Below, piece by piece: positions 55,603 through 64,000 of a DNA stretch of 64,000 nt. The notes beneath the pieces were generated by a model. It did not search any database and had not been told where the DNA came from. It saw only the letters and a list, made by a program, of their open reading frames with translations. Every line of letters starts with the position of its first letter. Position 1 is the stretch's first letter. Source of the DNA: Arthrinium phaeospermum (Eukaryota; Ascomycota; Sordariomycetes; Amphisphaeriales; Apiosporaceae); contig QYRS01000001.1 in the NCBI GenBank assembly GCA_006503535.1, positions 5,084,001-5,148,000 of the forward strand, given 5' to 3'. The translations under genes were made by a program, and so were the position numbers.

Positions 55603-56947
55603 ATGGAGGCGTCGTCGCGAAAGACCTCCAAGGTCATCGTCGTGGGCGGCGGGGGCACCATCGGCTCGTCCACGGCCCTGCACCTGCTCCGGTCCGGCTA
55701 CATGGCCTCCAACATCACCGTCCTGGACACGTACCCCATCCCGTCGGCCCAGTCAGCGGGCCACGACCTGAACAAGATCATGGGGATCCGGATCCGCAAC
55801 CCGGTCGACCGGCAGCTCAGCCTCGAGGCCCGCGACATGTGGCGCCACGACCCCTTATTTCAGCCCTACTTCCACAACACGGGGCGACTCGACTGCGAGG
55901 GCACCGAGGAGGGCATTGCGGCGCTCCGGCAGCAGTACCAGGACTTGTTGGATGCTGGTGCCGGCCTCGAGGAGACCAACGAATGGCTCGACGACGAGGA
56001 TGCCATCCTTGCCAAGATGCCGCTGCTGGAGCGCGACCAGATCCAGGGGTGGAAAGCCATCTTCAGCCGGGACGGCGGCTGGCTGGCGGCGGCCAAGGCC
56101 ATCAACGCCATCGGCGAGGAACTGAAACGCCAGGGCGTCCGCTTCGGCTTCGGCGGCACGGGGGCCTTCAAGCAGCCCTCTTCGCCCCCGAGGACAAGGA
56201 CCAGACCGCCTGCATCGGCGTCGAGACGGTGGACGGGACCAGGTACTACGCCGACAAGGTGGTCCTGGCCGCGGGGGCCTGGAGCCCCGCGCTGGTGGAC
56301 CTGGAGGGGCAGTGCTGCTCCAAGTGCTGGGTCTACGCGCACATGCAGCTGACGCCCGACGAGGCGGCCGAGTACAAGGGGTGCCCCGTCGTCTACAACG
56401 GCGACCTCGGCTTCTTCTTCGAGCCCAACGAGCAAGGCGTCATCAAGGTGTGCGACGAGTTCCCCGGCTTCACCCGCTTCAAGCAGCACCAGCCCTACGG
56501 CGCCCCCGCCCCGCAGCGCGTCTCGGTGCCCCGGTCGCACGCCAAGCACCCTACGACACCTACCCGGACGCCTCCGAACAGACCATACAGAAGGCCATCT
56601 CCGCCTTCCTGCCGCGATTTAAGGAGAAAGAGCTCTTCAACCGGGCGATGTGCTGGTGCACCGACACGGGCAACGCCGCGCTGCTCATCTGCGAGCACCC
56701 CCGGTGGCGCAATTTGGTGCTCGCGACGGGCGACAGCGGCCACTCGTTCAAGCTCCTGCCCAGCATCGGGAAGCACGTGGTTGAGCTGCTGGAGGGGCGG
56801 CTGGCCGACGACTTGGCCCGGGCGTGGCGGTGGCGGCCTGGCGAGGGGGGTGATCCGCTGCAGTCGCGGAGGGCGGCGCCGGCCAAGGATTTGGCGGATA
56901 TGCCGGGGTGGAATCATGATGGTGAAGGGCAAGGGGCTAAGCTGTGA
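55603..56947 (+). CDS. Fructosyl-amine oxidase / sarcosine-oxidase-like flavoenzyme (Amadoriase type)
   Basis: About 448 residues, single exon, start at 55603 (CACCATGGAG). An FAD-binding GGGGTIGSSTALHLLRSGY is followed by ITVLDTYPIPSAQSAGHDLN, the usual Amadoriase N-terminal block. NKIMGIRIRN, then GWKAIFSRDGGWLAAAKA and ADKVVLAAGAWSPALVDL complete the domain. Near the end, MCWCTDTGNAALLICEHP holds the covalent-FAD Cys region, and LATGDSGHSFKLLPSIGKHV is the family signature. Such enzymes oxidatively deglycate fructosyl amino acids, releasing H2O2. Lacking a C-terminal SKL-type signal (ends GAKL), its peroxisomal location is uncertain. Two one-base losses in C runs, near 56176 and 56549, break the frame; restoring both keeps one continuous frame of the expected length. 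Confidence 0.85.
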
Positions 56948-57293
56948 AGGAAACTGATAATCAATACACGAAACCCCGCTTTTAATGAAAATCGTCGCAT
57001 CACTTCTCCAACGTCACGACATAGCAAAGAGTACGTTGTCGCGGAAGCTACAACTATTATCCTTGGATAGCGTCGTTGAAAAGAAATCTCATTGAGCACA
57101 TTCTAGATTGAAGCAGCACCCCAAAACCCTCACTACACTTCTCGAAATACACCAACATCAACACATGCCTTTCAGCCCATGAGGCTATCCAACTAAATTC
57201 AGCAAGTACCCGGCGCCCCGAGGGGCCGTCACTCCATCCGATTGTAGACCTCATTCAGCATCTGTCAGACAGCGTCCCAGACCTCATCTAACC
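56948..57293. other. Convergent 3' regions, no gene seen
   Basis: Lies between the stop codons of the oxidase gene (+) and the eight-Cys secreted gene (-). Confidence 0.5.
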
Positions 57294-57752
57294 CTAGACG
57301 GCCGTCGGCGCGGTGGCGTCCACCCAGCTGGTGGAGGGGCGGTCCGGGTAGATGTACGAGGTGATGCACGACTGGGGCGGGCAGGGCCGGTCGCAGAAGT
57401 AGTCCACGATGGACGTCGGGGCCGGGCTCGGGCAGCCCGGGAGGTTGTCGTAGACGGTGCTCATCTTGATGCAGGCGATCTGGGTGGCGGTGCAGGTCGG
57501 ACAGTTTCCGACCAGCGTCACGACCGGGCAGGGGGTCGTGGTTGGGGCCAGAGTGGGCGCCGGGGAGAGGGTGATGATGGTGACCTCGGGTTGGCGGGCG
57601 GCTACTACTTCCGGATAGCCGAGGGCGAGGCCGGCGGCGCTGGAGGGATGGCGTTAATATAAAGTCCCTCTGTGCTTCCTTGTCAAGGAGCACTTTGTTT
57701 GTAGTCTAGCTACATACCTGGCAAGGATTGCTAATACACTGGACTTTAACAT
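57294..57752 (-). CDS. Small secreted eight-Cys protein
   Basis: 126 residues in two exons (57752-57718, 57639-57294; intron GTATGT..CTCCAG). The split signal peptide reads MLKSSVLAILASAAGLALG. A Pro/Thr-rich linker follows (about 30-50). The Cys-rich end begins TPCPVV and includes NCPTCTATQIACIKM, DNLPGCP, YFCDRPCPPQSC; eight Cys in about 65 residues. No known domain name fits with confidence; the even Cys number and secretion fit effector-like or surface-active proteins in general. The Pro-rich spacing distinguishes it from hydrophobin and CFEM patterns. Function unknown. Confidence 0.75.
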
Positions 57753-59140
57753 ATTGTGGGATAGGCAAACGAGGCTAAGTTGGGATAGTTGATGGAGCTA
57801 ACAGGCGATATTAGTCCATGAAAACTGTTGAAAAACTGTTGAGACATCCCTCAACGGGAAGCAACGGGGTTATATACTAGTCTACTAGGTTGCCAGCTTG
57901 AAACACCACCCGATCTGGATAACAATCAATACGGCTGACATACAGCATATTCGTATTGTCCCCTGTCGACCAATTCTTGGCTAAATCGAGAGATGTCAGC
58001 ACAGAACCACTCTCACGCCATTTACGGGATGCAAAGTTGAATGTCAGCCCTGTTTGAACACGCGTCTCCCGTTCGAACCGGTCGGCTAAGGAGCCGCATT
58101 GCCCTTGGGTAAATATGAAGCGGAGCAGCAAGCGAGTCTGGATGATCGAATCCAGGTAATAGCTGCGCCAAGCACAACGAAGAACCTGCTGAGACCTCGA
58201 ATACGAGAGCTGACAGAGAAACCAAGGCTGACTAAATCCAGTGCCTTACTTGGTAACTCTACTGCATTTGGTGCACAAATGCCAAGGAGATCAAAAGCGT
58301 CAGCAATATTCGAATTGTACTTCGGGGCGCCCGCCGAGAGAGGATGTCCCATCCTATGCCGGATCCAATCCCCCTTTCACAATGGCTGACCTAGGCTTGA
58401 GGGCGTGTGTCCAGATAGTGCCCCAAGAAGAGAAATCTCTTATATTGAGCGTCTTCTCGCCAAGCTCTTGTATACCTAATCTAAAGGTTAATCCCAATCG
58501 TCTGCCGCCCAGAAGGCTGCGGCGTTGCAGAGAAATCGAAACCCTGGTTGGCTCGCACATCAGACGACACGGAGTGGGTTTTGGCCTGGGCGAGGGCGAC
58601 GCGAACACCGGCAATAGCCATCTGCGAGACGGCACTGGCACGATCGGGGTTTCTCCACTCTTAGATGATAAGTTCGACGTTTGGGCTCGTCCCTGTCCAG
58701 CTGGACGGACAGTATCTCGGAGTTGCTTGTAACACCCCGTAGTCTAGCCATACTAGCACCCGCGAGACACTAGAGTTAATTGGTTTCCATCATACGGAAC
58801 TGACGACCACGCTCTCGGTGATCACTCTAATTGTAATACAAGGCATCGACCCACACGACCCGTCTCTTGTCTTTCGAGTTCAGCGAAGCAAGCTCTGGCA
58901 AGCGAACCTCACCTCACGTTGGATGCTAGGTCCCTCCTAGGCATGGACTTCAAGGTATATACTAAGTTCGAACATTGTATATACTTAATACGAAGAATTA
59001 AATAACGGTCAAATAATATTCCGTCTCAGCATAGACCACGTTTACAGGTGGTCTGAATAATCTTCGTAGGTGGTGTCTCCCCTTGGTATTCTCCTTCAAC
59101 CCAACCCATTTTCTCGGTTTCGACATTGCATTCCATCACT
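57753..59140. other. Intergenic, no supported gene
   Basis: A TATA-like TATATAAC (57869-57876, minus) lies ~120 bases before the eight-Cys gene. The minus strand between about 57877 and 58352 is unusually open (two frames, with LADRFERETRVQTGL and SLGFSVSSRIRGLSRFF) but the frames do not join; perhaps a decayed gene. Confidence 0.45.
57869..57876 (-). promoter_or_regulatory. TATA box of the eight-Cys secreted gene
   Basis: TATATAAC on the minus strand, 117-124 bases upstream of the ATG at 57752. Confidence 0.45.
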
Positions 59141-60846
59141 ATGCAGAGGCTGCCGCTCGAAGTCGTGAACAGGATCGTCCAATTTCTACCCGGGGGCCGC
59201 GATAGCCAAAATCCACCTGCGGTCCGGCGACCGCCAGCCCTAACGCCATATGCCACCATCTCCGCCCATTTCCTCGACGCCGTCGAACGTCGTACCTGGC
59301 GGCGTCTGCACATCACCAACGACGACCTCGACCGCTGCGCGCAGTACCTCCGCGGGCGCCGCTTGGCCCATCTCCAGGAACTGTACTTCGCCGTCTTGCT
59401 GCCCCCGATTGACGAGCTACCGCCCGAGCGCCACGAGCGGCCGACCGAAAGAAAAGCGATGAGCCAAGCGTTTGGGCTACAGGTGCGGCGCCTGTTTGAT
59501 CTGCTGTATAGCGAGCCAAGGCTGGAGGGCGCGGAGGGCGTGCTACTCTTTTTTCATGACGTGGTCCATCGGCCTAGGCGCCAAAGGCGAACCTACCCGC
59601 TCCCTGGTGAAAGCCTCTTCGAGTTTCTCTCTCAAGCTGCCGAAGCTGAAGATCCGGTTGAGCCTGGGGGGCTAAAGTGGTTTCGCCAGGTTTACCTGCG
59701 CCTCGCGCTGCCCAGGGCGGACGAGCTGCCCATGATCCATGCAGTGCGCCAACTGTCGTTTAAGCTCTGGGAGCGGAGACCGGATCCAGCTGTACAGGTG
59801 GCGATAGCAGCGCATATGCCCGATCTGGTCTCACTGGAGCTGGCGCTGGAAGGGACGGACCTGATCTTCCCCGGCGTCCTGAGGCAAGATCGCCAAACTC
59901 TGGCCCGCGCGTTGGCTCGGTACTCGGAGCAGACGCTACAAATAGAGCATGCTGTGCTGCATTGTGGCATCGAGGACGCAGACTTGGACCAGTTTACCGT
60001 GGCCATGCCCAACTACGCGTATCCGCTGAGCTACGACGCGCTCAGCGCTTCCCTGCGCGTCTGGTCGCAGCGACTGACCAGCTTCAGCGCGCGAGGTGTC
60101 TTCGACGGGACCCTTTTCTGGCCTTCGGCCGACGAGAAGGACGCTAACCTGCCTGAGTGGCCCAACCTGAAATATCTGGACGTTCAGCTCGAGATATGCA
60201 CCCCGTCTGGAGGCTGGTTTTTCCTCCCCAAGGACGAGACCAGCAGCAGCTTCGGGGAGCCCCCGCGCGACCCCGCCACCGATCCCTGGGACATGCCGCC
60301 CGCCTTGACCGATAGCGGCGATTACGACCAAGCGGCGAGCTACGGTAGACCGGACCCTTTCGACCTGCGAGCCTACGGTAACACGTCTTCCGAGGTTCCC
60401 CAATGGACCCCAAGCCGGTGGACGGAAATCAGGGGCCCTTCGGGCCCGCCAACCCCCGCCACGTGCCCAACGAGGACACGATGGAGCCCCTCCTGGCGGC
60501 CTGGGCCCGCGCCCTGACCAGGATGCCGTCGCTCCGGTCCGCGCGCCTGACTTTCAAAGTCCGTCTCCCTTTTGATGAATCAGGCATAGAGGGATCGATC
60601 CCGCGGAACTGGGACGTCGTGTACGCGGCGCCCGGGCACCACCACCCCACGGGCGAGGCCCAGTACTGCAGCGGCCAGATGACCCCGGCGGAGAGGGCCG
60701 CCCGGCGCCTGACCTTCGTTTGCGCGCGCGGCTGGCGGCCGAGGGCAGACACGATGGACCTCCTGCGGGCGGCGGGGGCGGAATTCTGGCCAGGGACGCC
60801 CATGGCGGTGTTGGCCGTGAGCGAGTGGTTTGAGATGAGCCGATAA
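59141..60846 (+). CDS. F-box-like protein of the fungal hypothetical type
   Basis: About 568 residues, single exon, start at 59141 (MQRLPLEVVNRIVQFLPGG). The first ~45 residues match an F-box: LPLEVVNRIVQFLP, then TISAHFLDAVERRTWRRLHI, as in fungal SCF-substrate receptors. The rest is leucine-rich, with WRRLHITNDDLDRCA, LQELYFAVLLPP, LKWFRQVYLRLALP, LVSLELALEGTDLIFPG and WPNLKYLDVQLEICTPSGGW, perhaps a divergent repeat domain that would choose the substrate. One base is missing in a C run at 60398-60401; with it the frame continues to TAA. Without it the protein would stop ~60 residues later in unrelated sequence. Likely a subunit of an SCF ubiquitin ligase; substrate unknown. Confidence 0.7.
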
Positions 60847-61258
60847 AATTCTTTATTAGAAGCGAGCCCGCGAGGGCTGCTTGGCGGTAGCGATCTGCGC
60901 TCCGCGGTAGTCTGATTGGACTCGTAACCGGCCGGGTCGCTATCGGAGGACCGGTTTTCGGCCCGGTTGCGGCCGGCGCGAACACCGGAAACCAACCCAT
61001 CGGAGCGGTATGGATATCCTCTCGTGATGTCGGCCACTTTGCGAACTGGTCGACGTATAGTTGTGATGCGAGCTGGTGGTGCCGACCTTATTGGGCTCCC
61101 GGCGGCCGGCCGTTGTTGGTTGGCGCGGGAGCGTTCTTGCGTTTACCGTTGTTGCTGTTGTTAGTAAGCCTAATAATATTAATAGAGCGTATTTATAATA
61201 ATCTGGGAGGTGTTTATTCCAATGTATAGTTGAACCACAGTCGGTTCTTATGTTCCGC
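60847..61258. other. Convergent 3' regions, no gene seen
   Basis: Between the F-box gene (+) and the DHA2 transporter gene (-). Confidence 0.5.
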
Positions 61259-62980
61259 CTAAGCTGCATTCGGCCCAGCCTCCACGTCCGGCCGCTTCAC
61301 CTTGTCCTTCAGCATGTGATCGGAAGGGACTGTAGTACGTAGCGCTATCTCCCTTTCCAAGAATATCAAGAAGAACCCCATCGTATTGAACGCCAGACAT
61401 ACTTCCCAAATGACCTTTAGTGCACCTTGATAGGCGTTGATCACTTCTCCCTGAACCCCCGGGGTCAGTGACGTGATGTAATCCGCAGAGACATGCGTGT
61501 ACGCATCCCCACCGGACGGAACCCCCCGCACCCGCGAGTCGGAGACGGAGCGTAGCCTAGAGTCCATCTGACTGTTGAAGATGGCAGCAGGTATCGCGAT
61601 ACCCCAGACATTCCCTAAGGCCCGCATAAAAGCCCAGGTCGAGGTGGCCGCCGTCACCAGCTGGGGCGGGTGGCTAGCCTGGACCGACGGGAGCATGGTG
61701 GTGAGCAGACACCCACCGCCGATGCCGGCAATGATTTGGTATACGACGACCTTTGCCAGCGAGGAGTTGGCGTTGAAGTCTATGTACAGCCCCGATGCCA
61801 AGGTGGCGATAGCGAAGCCGGATACGTGGATGGGCTTGTACTTTCCATACCGCGCCAAGGCTTGGCCCGACACTATGGCGGCCGGGATCCCGATGAGAAT
61901 GGTTGGCAGTAGCAGAACACCCGATCGGGACACGGAAGCTAGCGTCACGGCCTGGAAGTAGACGGGGAGGAAGTAAACCCTCCACATGGTGAGCATCGAC
62001 TGCAGGAAAGTACACACGAGGCCGACGGTGCTGGTACGGTTGCCAAACATGCGCGGGGGTATGGTGGGCTCGACGCAAAACTGGGAGGACTCGTACAGGA
62101 AGAACAACCCAACCCCCGCGAAGCCCACGACGAGGGGTGTAATAACATGGTAGTCACTCCATTCGTAGCGCGTGTTGGCCCACGAGAGTGAGATGAGAAT
62201 CGAAACCACCGAAGCCACCAGAACCAAGTTGCCGACCCAGTCTATCCGGCGCAGCTTCTCTTGCCACGACAGCCGCTTGACGAAAACGATCTGCAGGAAG
62301 GAGAACTGCGCCAGCAAAGTCACCCCACCGACTGGGAGATTGAGCCAGAACCCCCACCGCCAGCTCGAGTACTGGGCAACGACACCCCCCACGGGCGGGC
62401 CCACGGCCGTGCCCAGGCCGAAGACGGCGTAGATGACGCCAATGTACTTGCCCCGCTCGCGCAGGGAGACGAGGTCGGTGACGATGAGCTGGGTCAGGGC
62501 GTTGATGCCGGCACCCCCGAGACCCTGGACCAGGCGGCCGGCGATGAGGATGGCCGTGGACGTGGCGCCGCCGCAGAGCCCGGAGCCGAGGACGAAGAGG
62601 GCGACGGCGGCCATGGTGGGCCAGCGTCGGCCCAGGACTTGGGACAGTTGACCCCAGAGTGGGAGGAAAGCGGTTCTGTGTGATCATGTTAGTGCGTGGA
62701 GCGGATTAAGGAGAGGCTCGACCTACGAGGTAAGTAGATAGCCATTGATGACCCAGACGTAGTTGTCCCCGGCGTGCAGGTCCGAAGTTATGAGGGGCAG
62801 GGCAGAAGAAATAATCGTCGAGTCCAGTCCAACCAAGAACGTGGCAATGGAGAGGGGAGGGAAGATGGCCCAGAACCTCCATCCTCTCGCGGCCGGCTGC
62901 GCGGTTTGCAAAGGCGGCTGCTGCGGTGTAAGCTGCTGGCTAGTGGCCGGTGGGGATGTTCCCATGCTTGGTTGAGACAT
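61259..62980 (-). CDS. MFS multidrug transporter, DHA2 (14-helix) type
   Basis: 556 residues in two exons (62980-62727, 62675-61259; 51-nt intron GTAGGT..CTAAC..CACAG). After a disordered Pro/Gln-rich N-terminus, FLVGLDSTIISSALPLITSD gives motif D1 (Leu-Asp-x-Thr-Ile/Val) of DHA2, and YVWVINGYLLTS follows. LGRRWPTMAAVALFVLGSGL and LIAGRLVQGLGGAGINALTQ give motifs A and B. GVIYAVFGLGTAVGPPVGGV is motif C of drug:H+ antiporters. Helices continue to a C-terminal polar tail. Family members export toxins or drugs; the substrate is unknown. No biosynthetic core gene (PKS/NRPS) lies within the window. Confidence 0.92.
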
Positions 62981-63622
62981 TCTTAAAGTGAGCTGTGGTA
63001 CCAGAGGTGTATGAAAAAGAGGTAGAAGAGCATGTGGTGCAGAGTGAATAGAGATGACAGGATAAGTACGAAGAACCCAGAGACATAATAGTTATATAAT
63101 CACCAAGAGTGCTTACGATACCTGGGCACCAGCGATTTCTCTTGAATGGCAAAGGGCATCCCCTTCCCGATACAATTACGAACCAAAGGGATGCATGTAC
63201 CTCGGCTCATGCAGATGTTATCGCAAGTAGTACAATCAAGATGGCTGGGCCCGAATGGTTCATTTTGGTAGGTGACGGTGGTAAGTCGCTTTCCCGTGTC
63301 GGCAGGTTCGGATCGCCGAATTGTTTTGCCCAACGCCGAGACGCCCTGGCCCATACATACCACCTAAGGCAGAATAAAGGGTGGTTTTTATAATTAAGCC
63401 TCATGCAAGTCCGTGTATAGCCAACGGTGTCCTCTGTTGGTGGCAATACTCATAATCTGAATACCTGTACGCCTTGACATCGCAAATATCCTGTCAGGAG
63501 AGGACCAAGTCACCTAGAGAATTCATGTAAAAATCTGCGAAGAAACGTTCTTCTTTTGTATAAGTCAAACAACTGTAACGTTTCTTGAAAATTAGGTGAC
63601 CATGAACCCAGAGCTACAAGTA
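62981..63622. other. Promoter side of the DHA2 gene, no gene seen
   Basis: No frame supported. It should also hold the 3' flank of the partial gene at the right edge. Confidence 0.5.
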
Positions 63623-64000
63623 CTACAATCCCTCTTTGCTTTCCTCAGACATACCATACTCCGCCCCTTCCTCTGGATGTGCCGGAAAGGCAGTCGACAA
63701 GTCGCTCATCTCGGTCAAGGATGGGTAAGTGGACTTCCCGTCCTCGTCCAAGTTGACCACCTTGCCGCCATCCACGTGCTTCTCGACCCAGCCCAGCGTG
63801 GCAACCGTGTGGACCAGGTTGACGTACGGCCCCTCGGAGGCTTGCAGGGACTGGAACTCGGGGTCCGAGTTCACCTTGTTCAGTTCGGCAAAGGTGCGGA
63901 AGTAGAACTCGACGGTTAGATCGTGGTCCTGAGATGGGATGTTGTCGTCAGTAGGGGGGTTGGTTGAATGAAGCAACTAGGAGGGATGCTGCATAGGACA
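63623..64000 (-). CDS. EthD-domain-like protein, 3' part only
   Basis: The last coding exon is 63928-63623, starting after an acceptor (CATCTCAG, branch-like CTGAC) in a cut intron that runs to the right edge. It encodes DHDLTVEFYFRTFAELNKV, then FQSLQASEGPYVNLVHTVAT, then a Gly-Trp segment, ending in a polar EEGAEYGMSEESKEGL. The pattern (His-Asp-Leu..FYFRTFxxLNKV..PYVNLVHT) fits EthD-type dimeric alpha/beta-barrel proteins of fungi. Their role is often in secondary metabolism or degradation of small molecules. The start lies outside the window. Confidence 0.6.

Noticed and set aside
58060..58080. GTTCGAACC resembling a tRNA T-arm
   Set aside because: No matching acceptor, anticodon or D arm around it.
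57877..58352. Open minus-strand frames with protein-like stretches
   Set aside because: The frames do not connect through any credible intron and there is no start; at most a relic.
61259..62980. Idea that the DHA2 transporter belongs to a secondary-metabolite cluster
   Set aside because: No PKS, NRPS, terpene synthase or pathway regulator is present in the window.

Overview
The window looks like nuclear DNA of a filamentous ascomycete (Pezizomycotina, probably Sordariomycetes; this placement is an inference). Genes are compact and protein-coding, on both strands, each with its own promoter. Introns are 51-193 nt with GTAAGT-like donors and CTAAC/CTGAC-like branch sites. The gene content is typical of the group: an AA9 lytic polysaccharide monooxygenase, small secreted Cys-rich proteins, DHA-type transporters, an Amadoriase-like oxidase and an AT-rich degenerate transposon. 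I see no operons, CRISPR, rRNA or tRNA genes.

Layout. 1-5.1 kb: a left-edge gene remnant, a conserved unknown protein, a small secreted protein and two tiny Cys-rich genes, one of which seems to have its start codon split by an intron. 6.9-14.7 kb: a HOL1-type MFS gene with many frame breaks, a secreted L-amino-acid-oxidase-like flavoenzyme facing it, and a 2-oxoglutarate/Fe(II) oxygenase. 17.4-23 kb: a JmjC-like protein with a histone-H1-like basic tail and a DUF1688/Urc4-like uracil-catabolism gene, followed by about 5.6 kb without a recognisable gene. 28.6-44.4 kb: OXA1, an unknown conserved protein, an AA9 LPMO, a single-pass membrane protein, MIM1 and SHP1/p47 (divergent), a secreted HNH nuclease and the Rag GTPase GTR1. 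45-50.3 kb: an unknown protein, a possible relic, a GNAT acetyltransferase and a secreted or surface Cys-rich protein. 51.1-64 kb: a 706-bp TIR element, an eight-exon UNC93-like transporter, a fructosyl-amine-oxidase-like gene, an eight-Cys secreted protein, an F-box protein, a DHA2 drug transporter and the 3' end of an EthD-like protein.

Two things affect any automated reading. First, at least nine clear breaks in seven otherwise well-formed genes are each repaired by adding one base to a run of identical G or C (or, in one case, a GGC array). This suggests homopolymer under-calling more than true gene death; the MFS gene at 6.9-8.7 kb has further breaks of less certain type. Second, several real genes are split over short introns and are not visible as single open frames.

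No genes form an obvious pathway cluster. Housekeeping organelle genes (OXA1, MIM1) and TORC1/p97 regulators (GTR1, SHP1) are interspersed with secreted enzymes and transporters. The most unusual observations are the split-ATG zinc-ribbon gene (4.0-4.2 kb), the TIR element with a duplicated motif inside its inverted repeats (51.1-51.8 kb) and the JmjC/H1-tail protein.
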